Source of the DNA: Kitasatospora griseola
GTDB lineage: Bacteria; Actinomycetota; Actinomycetes; Streptomycetales; Streptomycetaceae
DNA: 64,000 nucleotides
Reading direction: 5' to 3'
Assembly: GCF_014648555.1 (NCBI RefSeq)
Contig: NZ_BMRI01000001.1
Span: forward strand, 464,851-528,850
In this document: positions 26,386 to 37,055 of the stretch, piece after piece
Position numbering within the stretch: position 1 is the first letter of the stretch
Layout of the letters: each line of letters begins with the position of its first letter
Program-made: the position numbers and the translations under genes
Notes under the pieces: generated by a model
The model's input: only the letters and a program-made list of their open reading frames with translations
Told to the model about the DNA's origin: nothing
Database searches by the model: none

Positions 26386-26742
26386 TCAGGCGGCGGCCGG
26401 GGCGGGCGCCTCGGCGGCCGCGGCGCGCTGCGCCTTGAACTCGTCGATCTTGCGTCCGTAGTGCACCGAGCACCACCACAGGCCGCCGAACACCACGCCG
26501 AAGGCGTACATCGTCGGCAGCACCAGGCCGCTGGCCAGCACGCCGAGTTGCAGCGCCCAGCCGACCCAGACCGCGCCGGGCCGGGTGATCACGCCGCACA
26601 GCAGCACGCACAGCAGGATGGCGACGCCGCTGACCGCCCAGATGGCGCCGGTGCCGACGTCGGTCAGCTTCATCGCGACCAGGCCGGCGAACATGATCAG
26701 CAGTGCCTCGCCGATCAGCGTGGAGGAGCACAGGGTGCGCAT
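26386..26742 (-). CDS. DUF4233 membrane protein
   Basis: A 118-residue protein with about four hydrophobic segments: CSSTLIGEALLIMFAGLVAMKL, IWAVSGVAILLCVLLCGVIT, VWVGWALQLGVLASGLV and MYAFGVVFGGLWWCSVHYGRKI. It ends in a short Ala/Pro tail. The pattern and its place directly after folC match the actinobacterial DUF4233 family, whose function is unknown. Its start is six bases after the folC stop, so the two are probably translationally coupled. Confidence 0.82.
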   Translation of the reverse strand: MRTLCSSTLIGEALLIMFAGLVAMKLTDVGTGAIWAVSGVAILLCVLLCGVITRPGAVWVGWALQLGVLASGLVLPTMYAFGVVFGGLWWCSVHYGRKIDEFKAQRAAAAEAPAPAAA

Positions 26743-26748
26743 CGGCGG

Positions 26749-28143
26749 CTACTTCTTCCTTCCGAACAGCAGGCGCGCCTCGCCCACCGTGATGACGGAG
26801 CCGGTGACCAGGACGCCGGCGCCGCCGAGGTCCTCCTCCTCGGCGAGGGTGACCGCGGCGTCGATGGCGTCGTCCAGTCGGGGCTCGACCTGCACCCGGT
26901 CCTCGCCGAACACCTCGACGGCCAGCGCGGCCAGCTCGTCGACGGGCATCGCGCGGTGGGTGGAGTTCTGGGTGATGACGACCTCGGCCAGGACCGGCTC
27001 GAAGGCCTCCAGCAGGCCGGTGACGTCCTTGTCGCCGCTGGTGCCGATCACGCCGACCAGCTTGGTGAAGCCGAACGCCTCGCCGAGCGCGGAGACCGCG
27101 GCCTGCGCGCCGTGCGGGTTGTGCGCGGCGTCCAGGATCACGGTGGGGCTGCGGCGAACCACCTCCAGGCGGCCCGGGGAGGAGACGCCGGAGAACGCCT
27201 GCCGGACCTTGTCCTCGTCCAGGTGCTCGGCGCCGCCCTGGCCGACGCCGAAGAACGCCTCGACGGCGCTCAGCGCGAGGGCCGCGTTCTGCGCCTGGTG
27301 GTCGCCGTGCAGCGGCAGGAAGAGGTCCTGGTACTCGTGGCCGCCGAGGCCGCGCAGGGTGACCAGCTGGCCGCCGACCGCGACCTCGCGGCGCAACACG
27401 CCGAACTCCATGCCCTCGCGGGCCACCGTGGCGTCCACCTCGACGGCGTGGCGCAGGATGGTCTCGGCGGCGTCCAGCTGCTGCTGGGCGACCACGGCGA
27501 GCGCGCCCGGCTTGATGATCCCGGACTTCTCGACCGCGATCTTGCCGGTGGTGTCGCCGAGCTTGTCGGTGTGGTCCAGGCCGATCGGGGTGATCACCGA
27601 CACCTGGGCGTCGATCACGTTGGTGGCGTCCCAGGAGCCGCCCATGCCGACCTCGACCACCGCGACGTCCACCGGGGCGTCCGCGAAGGCCGCGTACGCC
27701 ATGCCGGTGAGCACCTCGAAGAAGGACATCGCGACCGGCTGCGCCGCGTCCACCATCTGCACGTACGGCTCGATGTCGCGGTAGGTCTCGACGAACTTCT
27801 CCGGGCTGATCGGCGCCCCGTCCAGGCTGATCCGCTCGGTGACGGACTCCACGTGCGGGGAGGTGTACCGGCCGGTGCGCAGTTCGAAGGCGCCGAGCAG
27901 CTGCTCGATCATCCGGGCGGTGGAGGTCTTGCCGTTGGTGCCGGTGATGTGGATGGACGGGTAGGAGCGCTGCGGCTGGCCCAGGATGTCCATCAGCGCC
28001 TCGATCCGGTCGAGCGAGGGCTCCAGCTTGTTCTCCGGCCAGCGGGTGGCCAGCTCCGCCTCGACGGCGCGCAGTTCGGAGTCGGTGCCGCCTGCGTCGG
28101 CGGGACGGACGGTGTAGGGGTTGGGCTCGGCCTTGTCGCTCAC
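26749..28143 (-). CDS. folC: Bifunctional folylpolyglutamate synthase/dihydrofolate synthase
   Basis: An ATP-dependent ligase that adds glutamate to dihydropteroate and to folates. The 464-residue protein has the P-loop GTNGKTSTARM at 68-78, EVGMGGSWDATNVID, and DAAHNPHGAQA in the C-terminal Mur-ligase-like domain. Length and order of motifs are normal. It is divergent from the chitinase gene and followed by DUF4233 and ndk, the standard actinobacterial order downstream of valS. Confidence 0.96.
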   Translation of the reverse strand: MSDKAEPNPYTVRPADAGGTDSELRAVEAELATRWPENKLEPSLDRIEALMDILGQPQRSYPSIHITGTNGKTSTARMIEQLLGAFELRTGRYTSPHVESVTERISLDGAPISPEKFVETYRDIEPYVQMVDAAQPVAMSFFEVLTGMAYAAFADAPVDVAVVEVGMGGSWDATNVIDAQVSVITPIGLDHTDKLGDTTGKIAVEKSGIIKPGALAVVAQQQLDAAETILRHAVEVDATVAREGMEFGVLRREVAVGGQLVTLRGLGGHEYQDLFLPLHGDHQAQNAALALSAVEAFFGVGQGGAEHLDEDKVRQAFSGVSSPGRLEVVRRSPTVILDAAHNPHGAQAAVSALGEAFGFTKLVGVIGTSGDKDVTGLLEAFEPVLAEVVITQNSTHRAMPVDELAALAVEVFGEDRVQVEPRLDDAIDAAVTLAEEEDLGGAGVLVTGSVITVGEARLLFGRKK

Positions 28144-28217
28144 CCCGCCAGTCTAAGGACTCCCGACGCCGGGCCCCGACGGCCACCCCGGAGGCCGGCG
28201 AACCGGCCCGGGCCCTC

Positions 28218-28244
28218 TTGACAGCGGAATTGGTCTACTCCACC
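28218..28244 (+). promoter_or_regulatory. DasR-like operator with TTGACA box upstream of chitinase
   Basis: TTGACA (28218-28223) is a good -35 element. ATTGGTCTACTCCACC (28229-28244) matches 12 of 16 positions of the DasR element ASTGGTCTAGACCAST. It lies about 75 bases upstream of the chitinase start, within the expected promoter. DasR releases such sites when GlcN-6-P accumulates (established for Streptomyces); binding here is inferred. Confidence 0.7.
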
Positions 28245-28318
28245 GTGTGAGTCGCTCGTCCCGCTCCTCGGCTCCCCCGCACCGCACCCCCATCGACACT
28301 CCCCCACATGGAGATGGC

Positions 28319-29863
28319 ATGCGTGCACCACATCGACACCCGCGCGGCGCGCGGGCCCTGCTCGCCGGGCTGCTGTCGGCCGCGCTGGCCCTGGTCGGCA
28401 TGGTGCTGACCGGCACCGGCACGGCCACCGCCGCGAACGTGGACGTGATCCAGAACGGCGACTTCTCGGCCGGCAACCACATCGCGCCGTGGACCTGCGG
28501 CCCGACCGTCACCGCGGTGAACAACTCCGCCACCGGCTGGGACCTGCAGGGCGCCCCGGCCGGCTCGGACTACGCCAACTGCAGCCAGCAGGTCACCGTG
28601 CTGCCCAACTCGACGTACACCCTGTCCGCGGCGGTGCAGGGCACGTACGTGTTCCTGGGCGCCACCGGCACCGGCGGCACCGACCCGTCCACCTGGAGCT
28701 CCAACACCGGGTGGAACACGCTCAGCAGCACCTTCACCACGGGCGCCGCCACCACCTCGGTGCAGGTGTGGTTCCACGGCTGGTACGGCCAGTCCGCGTA
28801 CCTGGTGGACAAGGTGACGATGGTCGGCCCGGGCACCGGCTCGCCCAGCCCGTCCGCCTCCGGCTCGTCCTCGGTGTCGCCGAAGCCGTCCGACTCCGCC
28901 TCGCCGTCCCCGTCGACGTCCACCTCCTCGTCGCCGTCGCCGAGCAGCTCGACCACCACGCAGCCGCCCAGGCAGAAGCACACGCTGACCGGCTACTGGC
29001 AGAACTTCTACAACGGGGCGACGCCGCAGCGGATCAGTGACGTCCCGGCGGCGTACGACATCATCGCGGTGGCCTTCGCGGACGCCACCGGCACCCAGGG
29101 CGCGATCTCCTTCACCCTGGACCCGGCGCTGTCCTCGAAGCTGAACGGCTACACCGACGCCCAGTTCAAGGCCGACATCGCGGCCAAGCACGCGGCCGGC
29201 AAGAAGGTGATCATTTCGGTCGGCGGGCAGAACGGCACGATCTCGGTGGCGAGTTCGGCCGCGGCGAGCAACTTCGCCAACTCCGCGTACAGCCTGATCC
29301 AGACCTACGGCTTCGACGGGATCGACATCGACCTGGAGAACGGCGTCAACGCCACCTACATGGCGCAGGCGCTGCACACCCTGGCGGCCAAGGTCGGGAC
29401 CGGGTTCGTGCTCACCATGGCGCCGCAGACCATCGACATGCAGTCCACCGGCACCGAGTACTTCAAGCTGGCGCTGGCCACCAAGGACATCCTGACCATC
29501 GTCAACATGCAGTACTACAACTCCGGCGCGATGCTCGGCTGCGACGGCGGCGTGTACTCGCAGGGCACCGAGAACTTCCTCACCGGCCTGGCCTGCATCC
29601 AGTTGCAGGGCGGCCTCGACCCGAGCCAGGTCGGCCTCGGGGTGCCCGCCTCGACCAGCGCGGCCGGCGGCGGCTACACCAGCCCGGCGACCGTGAACGC
29701 GGCCCTGGACTGCCTGGCCGCCGGCACCAACTGCGGTTCCTTCAAGCCCTCGAAGACCTGGCCGGGCATCGGCGGCGCGATGACCTGGTCCACCAACTGG
29801 GACGCCCTCGCGGGCGGCGGCATCGCGGGCACCGTCGGCTCCCACCTGCACGCCATGCCGTAA
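28319..29863 (+). CDS. Secreted GH18 chitinase with N-terminal carbohydrate-binding-like module
   Basis: A 514-residue secreted enzyme. The signal peptide (about 1-39) has Arg/His near the start, a hydrophobic core LLAGLLSAALALVGMVLTGTG and an ATAAN cleavage region. A ~130-residue beta-sandwich-like module (VIQNGDFSAGNHIAPWTC...) resembles sugar-binding domains, followed by a Ser/Pro/Thr-rich linker (about 175-220). The GH18 barrel begins HTLTGYWQNFYNGAT. Its catalytic motif is GFDGIDIDLEN (DxxDxDxE). It hydrolyses chitin outside the cell. The ATG at 28319 has GGAG upstream. It stands alone, divergent from folC, with a DasR-like promoter site. Confidence 0.93.
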   Translation: MRAPHRHPRGARALLAGLLSAALALVGMVLTGTGTATAANVDVIQNGDFSAGNHIAPWTCGPTVTAVNNSATGWDLQGAPAGSDYANCSQQVTVLPNSTYTLSAAVQGTYVFLGATGTGGTDPSTWSSNTGWNTLSSTFTTGAATTSVQVWFHGWYGQSAYLVDKVTMVGPGTGSPSPSASGSSSVSPKPSDSASPSPSTSTSSSPSPSSSTTTQPPRQKHTLTGYWQNFYNGATPQRISDVPAAYDIIAVAFADATGTQGAISFTLDPALSSKLNGYTDAQFKADIAAKHAAGKKVIISVGGQNGTISVASSAAASNFANSAYSLIQTYGFDGIDIDLENGVNATYMAQALHTLAAKVGTGFVLTMAPQTIDMQSTGTEYFKLALATKDILTIVNMQYYNSGAMLGCDGGVYSQGTENFLTGLACIQLQGGLDPSQVGLGVPASTSAAGGGYTSPATVNAALDCLAAGTNCGSFKPSKTWPGIGGAMTWSTNWDALAGGGIAGTVGSHLHAMP

Positions 29864-29878
29864 CGACGGGTCAGCACC

Positions 29879-29910
29879 GGGCCCGGCGCGGGAGGTTCCG
29901 CGCCGGGCCC
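29879..29910. terminator. Bidirectional terminator between chitinase and the next gene
   Basis: GGGCCCGGCGCGG (29879-29891) pairs perfectly with CCGCGCCGGGCCC (29898-29910) around GAGGTT. It lies between convergent genes. Confidence 0.8.
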
Positions 29911-29926
29911 CGGCAGTGACGATCCG

Positions 29927-30445
29927 TCACGTCGTGACGCGGGGCGTGGGCAGTCGGGCGGCGTGGCGGCGGCGCAGTTCGGCGGCGATCTCCTCGGCCT
30001 CGCCGTCCGGCAGCAGCGGCAGCATCATCGCCACCGCCTGCACCAGGCCGCCCAGCAGGTAGGTGGTGTCGGCCGTACCGGCCACCAGGGCGCGGACCGC
30101 GGCGACGTCCCCGTCCGCGACGGCCTCCAGCAGCAGCGCGGCGCTCGCCGCCTCCTCGTCCACCGCGACCTCGCAGGCGCCGTACGGGGCGCGCCGGGCC
30201 AGGCCGCGCAGCACCCGGTCGGCGACGTCGGGGGCGTAGGCCTTGCGGACCGCCTCGGCGGCGATCCACACCAGCAGGGTGGTCGTCTCGCGCTCGGCGT
30301 CCTCGGCGAGCAGCAGGTCGAGTTCGGTGTCGAAGGCGAGCTGGTTTCCGTGCCGGAATGCCAGCAGGAGGGTCGCCGCCCGGGCCTTGGCCGCCTCCAC
30401 CTCTTCCATCGGAAGTTCGTCGGCCAACTCCCTGGTCGCCACCAT
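29927..30445 (-). CDS. Hypothetical helical protein (172 aa)
   Basis: No family is recognised. The start is the ATG at 30445, nine bases after a GGAGGG ribosome site; upstream codons look non-coding. The protein is Ala/Glu/Leu-rich and soluble, probably all-alpha: VEAAKARAATLLLAFRHGNQLAFDTELDLLLAEDAERETTTLLVWIAAEAV. It continues with LLEAVADGDVAAVRALVAGTADTTYLLGGLVQAVAMMLPLLPDGEAEEIAAELRRRHAARL. There is no signal peptide or cysteine cluster. It is transcribed toward the chitinase terminator, with its own upstream gap from valS, and may be monocistronic. Confidence 0.65.
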   Translation of the reverse strand: MVATRELADELPMEEVEAAKARAATLLLAFRHGNQLAFDTELDLLLAEDAERETTTLLVWIAAEAVRKAYAPDVADRVLRGLARRAPYGACEVAVDEEAASAALLLEAVADGDVAAVRALVAGTADTTYLLGGLVQAVAMMLPLLPDGEAEEIAAELRRRHAARLPTPRVTT

Positions 30446-30669
30446 GCGTCTGCCCTCCGTTCGATGCCCCGCCCGAATGGGAACTCCGCCCACCGTACAC
30501 ATTCGATGTGCGAAGTTCGCTGAACGCGCGGGGGGCGGCAACCCGTTGTATTCCCTTTGGCGGAGTGCGCCAATTGCCGGGAATACCGGACGAATAGCCG
30601 CAGCGAAACCGTTACGACGACGCGCGGCCAAGGGAATTGACAAGCCGTCGGGGCCAACTCGGGAAAGGC

Positions 30670-30710
30670 GAAGGGCCGCCGCCCGCGCGATGCGGGAGCG
30701 GCGACCCTTC
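30670..30710 (-). terminator. Terminator after valS
   Basis: GAAGGG (30670-30675) and CCCTTC (30705-30710) flank a second stem CGCCGC/GCGGCG and an inner CCGC/GCGG, with one mismatch. The hairpin starts 12 bases after the valS stop. Confidence 0.65.
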
Positions 30711-30721
30711 CTGACGCGCGG

Positions 30722-33361
30722 TCAGCCCTGCGGCAGCGCCGCGAGCTGGGCGGTGATCCGGGCGATGTCGGCCTCGGCGGCCTCCAACCGGGTGCGGATC
30801 TTGGCGACCACCTCGTCCGGCGCCTTGGCCAGGAAGGCCTCGTTGCCGAGCTTGCCGTTGCTCTGCGCCTTCTCCTTCTCGGCCGCCGCCAAGTCCTTCT
30901 GCAGGCGCTTGCGTTCGGCCGCCACGTCGATGGTGCCGGAGAGGTCGAGCGAGACGGTGGTGCCGGCGATCGGCAGCGAGGCGGTGGCGTGGAAGCCCTC
31001 CTCCGGCTGCGTCAGCCGCACCCGGGAGCGGATCGCCGCCTCGTGCGCCTCCAGCCGGTGGCCGGCCAGCTCCAGCTGCGCCGGGACCTTCTGGGTGTCG
31101 CGCAGGCCCTGGGCCTCGCGGAACCGGCGGATCTCCACGATCAGCTGCTGGAGCTGCGCGATCTCCGACTCGGCGTCGGCGTCCCGGTAGCCGGAGTCCT
31201 TCGGCCACTCGGCGATCACCACCGACTCGGCGCCGGTGAGCGTCGTCCACAGCGCGTCGGTGACGAACGGGACGATCGGGTGCAGCAGGCGCAGCGTCAC
31301 GTCCAGCACCTCGCCGAGCACCCGGCGGGCGTGGTCGGCCTGCGCGCCGCCCTTGCCCAGGGTGGTCTTGGAGAGTTCGACGTACCAGTCGAAGACCTCG
31401 TCCCAGGCGAAGTGGAACAGCGTGTCGGAGACCTTCGCGAACTCGAAGTCCTCGTACAGCGCGTCGACTTCGGCGATGGTGGCGTTCAGCCGGGACAGGA
31501 TCCAGCGGTCTGCGGCGGTGATCTCCTCCGGCGCGGGCAGCGGGCCCTCGACGGTGGCGCCGTTCATCAGCGCGAAGCGGGTGGCGTTCCAGATCTTGTT
31601 GCAGAAGTTCCGGGAGCCCTTGACCCAGTCCTCGCCGATCGGCACGTCGGCGCCGGGGTTGGCGCCGCGGGCCAGCGTGAAGCGGACGGCGTCGGCGCCG
31701 TAGGCGTCCATCCAGTCCAGCGGGTCGACCGCGTTGCCGGTGGACTTCGACATCTTCTTGCCGAACTGGTCGCGGACCAGGCCGGTCAGCGCGACCGTCT
31801 TGAACGGGATCTCGCCGTCCATCGCGTACAGGCCGAACATCATCATCCGGGCGACCCAGAAGAAGATGATGTCGTGGCCGGTCAGCAGGACGTCGGTCGG
31901 GTAGAACTTCTCCAGCTCGGGGGTCTTCTCCGGCCAGCCGAGGGTGGAGAACGGCCACAGGCCGGAGGAGAACCAGGTGTCCAGCACGTCCGGGTCCTGG
32001 ACCCAGCCCTCGCCGGTGGGCGGCTCCTCGTTCGGGCCGACGCAGATCACCTCGCCGTCCGGGCCGTACCAGACCGGGATCCGGTGGCCCCACCACAGCT
32101 GGCGCGAGATGCACCAGTCGTGCATGTTGTCGACCCAGTCGAAGTAGCGGCGCTCCAGCTCCTTCGGGTGGATCTCGACCTTACCGTCGCGAACGGCGTC
32201 GCCGGCGGCCTTGGCCAGCGGCTCGACCTTGACCCACCACTGCAGCGACAGCCGCGGCTCGACCACGGTGTGGCAGCGCGAGCAGTGGCCGACCGCGTGC
32301 TCGTACGGGCGCTTCTCGGCGACGATGCGACCCTGCTCGCGCAGCGCGCCGACCACGGCGGAGCGGGCCTCCAGCCGGTCCAGGCCGAGGAACGGGCCGT
32401 GCACGGTGATCGTGCCGCGCTCGTCCATCACGGTCAGGTTCGGCAGGTTGTGGCGCTGGCCGATGGCGAAGTCGTTCGGGTCGTGCGCCGGGGTCACCTT
32501 GACGGCGCCGGTGCCGAACTCGGGGTCGACGTGCTCGTCGGCGACGACCGGGATCTCACGGTCCGTCAGCGGCAGCTTGATGGTCCGGCCGACCAGGTGC
32601 GCGTAGCGCTCGTCGGACGGGTGGACGGCCACCGCGGTGTCGCCGAGCAGGGTCTCGGCGCGAGTGGTGGCGACCACGATCGAGTTGTCCCCGTCGCCGT
32701 AGCGGATCGAGACCAGCTCGCCGGGGAGGTCCTTGTGGTCGACCTCGACGTCGGACAGCGCGGTCAGGCAGCGCGGGCACCAGTTGATGATGCGCTCGGC
32801 CCGGTAGATCAGGCCGTCGTCGAAGAGCTTCTTGAAGATGGTCTGGACGGCCTGCGACAGGCCCTCGTCCATGGTGAACCGCTCGCGCGACCAGTCCACG
32901 CCGTCGCCGAGACGGCGCATCTGGCCGAGGATCCGGCCGCCGTAGTTCTCCTTCCACTCCCAGACCTTCTCGACGAAGGCCTCGCGGCCCAGGTCGTGCC
33001 GGGACAGGCCGGACTCGGCGAGCTGCTGCTCCACCTTGTTCTGGGTGGCGATGCCCGCGTGGTCCATGCCCGGGAGCCAGAGCGCCTCGAAGCCCAGCAT
33101 CCGCTTGCGGCGGGTCAGCGCGTCCATCAGCGTGTGCTGGAACGCGTGGCCCAGGTGCAGCGCGCCGGTGACGTTCGGCGGCGGAATGACGATGGTGTAC
33201 GCGGGCTTGTCGCTCTTCGCGTCGGCGGTGAAATAGCCACGCTCCACCCAGCGCTCGTACAGCACGCCCTCTACCTCGGCCGGGGCGTAGGTCGTCGGGA
33301 GGGTGGCTGCTTCGTCCCCGGGCTTCGAGCTCTCGGGGCGCTGGTTCGTCGTGTCGGTCAC
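30722..33361 (-). CDS. valS: Valyl-tRNA synthetase
   Basis: It charges tRNA-Val and edits mischarged threonine. The 879-residue class I enzyme has the HIGH motif as LHLGH in [14 protein letters not shown] (about residue 49 onward). It also has the CP1 editing domain with [17 protein letters not shown], the KMSKS motif [14 protein letters not shown] and a C-terminal coiled coil ([20 protein letters not shown]). The start chosen is the GTG at 33361 ([10 protein letters not shown]), which gives the normal length; its ribosome site is weak. It is divergent from a membrane-protein gene. Confidence 0.96.
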   Translation of the reverse strand: MTDTTNQRPESSKPGDEAATLPTTYAPAEVEGVLYERWVERGYFTADAKSDKPAYTIVIPPPNVTGALHLGHAFQHTLMDALTRRKRMLGFEALWLPGMDHAGIATQNKVEQQLAESGLSRHDLGREAFVEKVWEWKENYGGRILGQMRRLGDGVDWSRERFTMDEGLSQAVQTIFKKLFDDGLIYRAERIINWCPRCLTALSDVEVDHKDLPGELVSIRYGDGDNSIVVATTRAETLLGDTAVAVHPSDERYAHLVGRTIKLPLTDREIPVVADEHVDPEFGTGAVKVTPAHDPNDFAIGQRHNLPNLTVMDERGTITVHGPFLGLDRLEARSAVVGALREQGRIVAEKRPYEHAVGHCSRCHTVVEPRLSLQWWVKVEPLAKAAGDAVRDGKVEIHPKELERRYFDWVDNMHDWCISRQLWWGHRIPVWYGPDGEVICVGPNEEPPTGEGWVQDPDVLDTWFSSGLWPFSTLGWPEKTPELEKFYPTDVLLTGHDIIFFWVARMMMFGLYAMDGEIPFKTVALTGLVRDQFGKKMSKSTGNAVDPLDWMDAYGADAVRFTLARGANPGADVPIGEDWVKGSRNFCNKIWNATRFALMNGATVEGPLPAPEEITAADRWILSRLNATIAEVDALYEDFEFAKVSDTLFHFAWDEVFDWYVELSKTTLGKGGAQADHARRVLGEVLDVTLRLLHPIVPFVTDALWTTLTGAESVVIAEWPKDSGYRDADAESEIAQLQQLIVEIRRFREAQGLRDTQKVPAQLELAGHRLEAHEAAIRSRVRLTQPEEGFHATASLPIAGTTVSLDLSGTIDVAAERKRLQKDLAAAEKEKAQSNGKLGNEAFLAKAPDEVVAKIRTRLEAAEADIARITAQLAALPQG

Positions 33362-33510
33362 GACGCACAGTTTACGGAAGCCGGAACACCGATCGTGACC
33401 CGACAGTGCACCGACCATGCGGGCGCGGCGGGGGGGCCGTACGGTAGCGTGCCCGCATACTCGATCGGACGGGGCCGCGCAACAGAGGCGGCGGGGGAGA
33501 ACCAAGACGC

Positions 33511-34551
33511 ATGTACGGCCAGGGTCAGGGACCGCAGCAGTATCCACAGGGACAGCCGCAGCAGCCGTACGACGCTCCTCCGCAGCCGCCCGGCTACGGC
33601 GCCCCGCAGCAGCAGCCGCCGGGGTACGGCGCACCCCAGCCGCCCGCGTACGGCGCTCCCCAGCAGCAGCCGCCGGCCTACGGCGCACCCCAGCCGCCCG
33701 CGTACGGCGCCCCGCAGCAGCAGCCGCCGGCCTACGGCGCACCCCAGCCGCCTGCCTACGGCGCTCCCCAGCAGCAGCCGCCGGCCTACGGCGCACCCCA
33801 GCCGCCCGCCGGGCAGCCCGGTTACGGCTACCCGCAGCAGGTGCCGCCCCAGCAGCAGTGGGGCGGCATGCCCCAGCAGCCGGGTCAGCCCGGTCAGCCC
33901 GGCTACGGCGGCTACCCGCCGCCGCCCGCCCCGTCCAAGGGCAAGGGCGGGATCATCGCCCTGGTGGTGGTCCTGGTGCTGGCAGTGGGCGGCGGCGTCG
34001 GCTGGTGGGCGCTGAGCGGCGGCAAGGGCTCGGACACCGAGGGCAAGTACAAGCTGGCGGCGCCGGAGAGCGCGGCCGGCTACACCAAGAAGAACGCCTC
34101 CGAGAAGGGCGAGCTGAAGGGCCTGGACGGCGTCGGCACCTTCGAGGGCTCGCTCACCGCGACGTACCAGAAGACCGCCACCGACGTGGCCAGCTTCAGC
34201 GGCTCCTGGGGCAAGGTCCCGGACCCGGCCAAGGCGCTCGACACCGCCACCCAGAAGCTGAACGAGGGCGACGGCTCGGCCAAGGACAAGCCGGTCTGGA
34301 AGCAGGAGTTGGCGGACGTCGACGCGAGCGACCCGACCGACCCGGGCGCCAAGCTCCGCTGCGGCGTGGGCTCCTCGGACACCGGCAGCGGCAAGGCTTC
34401 GATCGGCGTCCCGATCTGCATGTTCGCCAGCCACTCCACCATCGGCGTGGTCGCGTTCGTCTCCATGGACTCGACCGGCAAGACCATCAACACCACCGAG
34501 GCCGCGGCCCGCACGCGTCAGCTCCGCGACGCCGCGACCGTCGCCAAGTAA
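33511..34551 (+). CDS. Membrane-anchored protein with Pro/Gln/Tyr repeat tail and two-cysteine outer domain
   Basis: Function unknown; 346 residues. Residues 1-142 are a low-complexity cytoplasmic tail with four exact 18-residue repeats of [18 protein letters not shown] (29-100; the first repeat has one changed residue). One helix at about 147-170 ([21 protein letters not shown]) leads to an outside domain of ~170 residues. That domain has [23 protein letters not shown] and two cysteines in [10 protein letters not shown] and [10 protein letters not shown]. The next gene has the same plan and matching cysteines, so the two are paralogues. It is divergent from valS. Confidence 0.75.
   Translation: MYGQGQGPQQYPQGQPQQPYDAPPQPPGYGAPQQQPPGYGAPQPPAYGAPQQQPPAYGAPQPPAYGAPQQQPPAYGAPQPPAYGAPQQQPPAYGAPQPPAGQPGYGYPQQVPPQQQWGGMPQQPGQPGQPGYGGYPPPPAPSKGKGGIIALVVVLVLAVGGGVGWWALSGGKGSDTEGKYKLAAPESAAGYTKKNASEKGELKGLDGVGTFEGSLTATYQKTATDVASFSGSWGKVPDPAKALDTATQKLNEGDGSAKDKPVWKQELADVDASDPTDPGAKLRCGVGSSDTGSGKASIGVPICMFASHSTIGVVAFVSMDSTGKTINTTEAAARTRQLRDAATVAK
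33595..33810 (+). repeat. Tandem repeat, four 54-bp units
   Basis: Four adjacent 54-base units encode [18 protein letters not shown], with only scattered synonymous changes and one Ala-to-Gly change in the first unit. The near identity at third positions points to recent slippage or recombination. Confidence 0.9.
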
Positions 34552-34590
34552 GCCTCACCGCAGCACACTTCACGCTCGAACGGAGCCCCC

Positions 34591-35397
34591 GTGTCCGACA
34601 ACCAGTTCGGCCCGCCGCAGCCCGGCTTCGGCCCGCCCCAGGACGGTCCGATACCCCCGCAGGGCGCGCCCGGCGCGCCCCAGGGTGGCTACGGCCAGCC
34701 CGTGCCGCCGCAGCAGCAGGCGTGGGGCGGCGGCGCCGTCCCGCCGCCGGGCTTCCCGCCCGGCGCCCCCGGCGGCTACCCGCCCGGCGTGCCGATGGCG
34801 AAGAAGTCCCGCAAGGGCCTGTGGATCGGCCTGTCCGTGGTGGCCGCGGTGGTCCTCGGCGGCGCCGCCACGATCGGCTACCTGATCTACGACACCGCGT
34901 CGAACACCGGCAAGAACAAGGTCGTCCTGCCGCAGTCCTTCAAGGACCTGAAGAGCGACCCGGAGGACGCGGACGCCAAGCGCCTGTCCAGCACCCTCCA
35001 GAGCGGCCTCGGCGAGGACAAGAACTCGTTCACCAACGCCGAGCCGGTCAGCACCATCTACCGCTCCTCGGACCAGCAGAAGATGCTGCTGGTGTCCGGC
35101 ATGACCGGCAAGGTGCTGCTCCCGTCCAAGCAGGTCGACGCGGCGTTCAGCAGCTTCTCGGCCGGCGGCGACGGCATCAAGGACCGCAGCGACGTCGACC
35201 CGGGCCCGCTGGGCGGCCGGCTGTCCTGCGGCACCACCGAGATCGCCGGCGAGCAGGGCGGCATCTGCGTGTGGGCCGACAGCTCGTCCGTGGTGGTCGT
35301 CCTGGAGCTCGACGGCTCCAGCGACTCCGGCGTCTCGAAGGACAAGATCATCGCCGACACCCAGGAGCTGCGCAAGCTCTCCGAGGTCCCCAAGTAG
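34591..35397 (+). CDS. Membrane-anchored protein with Pro/Gly tail and two-cysteine outer domain (paralogue of preceding gene)
   Basis: 268 residues, GTG start, 39 bases after the preceding gene. The tail (1-68) is Pro/Gly/Gln-rich (GPPQPGFGPPQDGP, GGYGQPVPPQQQ). One helix lies at about 76-98 (LWIGLSVVAAVVLGGAATIGYLIY). The outside domain begins KVVLPQSFKDLKSD. It contains RLSCGTTEIAGEQGGICVWADSSSVVVV, parallel to the neighbour's two-cysteine segment. The outer domain ends in an Arg/Lys helix (TQELRKLSEVPK), as in the paralogue ([12 protein letters not shown]). The function is unknown; the cysteine pair probably forms a disulfide. The operon ends at a strong bidirectional terminator. Confidence 0.75.
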   Translation: MSDNQFGPPQPGFGPPQDGPIPPQGAPGAPQGGYGQPVPPQQQAWGGGAVPPPGFPPGAPGGYPPGVPMAKKSRKGLWIGLSVVAAVVLGGAATIGYLIYDTASNTGKNKVVLPQSFKDLKSDPEDADAKRLSSTLQSGLGEDKNSFTNAEPVSTIYRSSDQQKMLLVSGMTGKVLLPSKQVDAAFSSFSAGGDGIKDRSDVDPGPLGGRLSCGTTEIAGEQGGICVWADSSSVVVVLELDGSSDSGVSKDKIIADTQELRKLSEVPK

Positions 35398-35416
35398 CCT
35401 GTGCCGCACGGGACAT

Positions 35417-35457
35417 GAAAGCGGCCCCGCACCGTTCACCGGTGCGGGGCCGCTTTC
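35417..35457. terminator. Bidirectional terminator between membrane-protein pair and clpX
   Basis: Perfect 18-bp arms starting GAAAGCGGCCCCGCACCG (35417-35434) and ending CGGTGCGGGGCCGCTTTC (35440-35457), with a 5-base loop and A/T-rich ends. It separates convergent genes. Confidence 0.9.
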
Positions 35458-35490
35458 GTGTCCCGTCGTGGCGCCGTCGTGGCGCCCGGG

Positions 35491-36777
<1,287 letters not shown>

Positions 36778-37005
36778 GAGGTGCTTCCCCTTCGCCAGGG
36801 GCCCCGCGGGGGTCGGGGCCTGGTGCTGTGAGACCGGCTTCGCCGTCGGCGGTCGGTCTGGTATCCGACGGTACTCTGCCGAGCCGTTGTTTCCGTCGAC
36901 TTCGGCCGCTCTGCCCTACGCCCTGGGCGAATTGATACCGAACAGATGCCGTCGCGGGTGCATGACCCGACAGCCATTGTGCCGGGGCGGCGGCCCCGAC
37001 CGGAA

Positions 37006-37050
37006 CGCCCCGGGGCGGGGCGTACGTCACGTACGCACCGCCCCGGGGCG
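37006..37050 (-). terminator. Strong terminator after clpP2
   Basis: Outer arms CGCCCCGGGGCGG (37006-37018) and CCGCCCCGGGGCG (37038-37050) pair perfectly. Inside, GCGTACGT and ACGTACGC continue the stem after one mismatch. It starts six bases after the clpP2 stop. Confidence 0.85.
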
Positions 37051-37055
37051 AGCGA

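Noticed and set aside
33595-33810. CRISPR-like array
   Set aside because: Units are contiguous 54-base coding repeats with no spacers and stay in frame within a membrane-protein gene.
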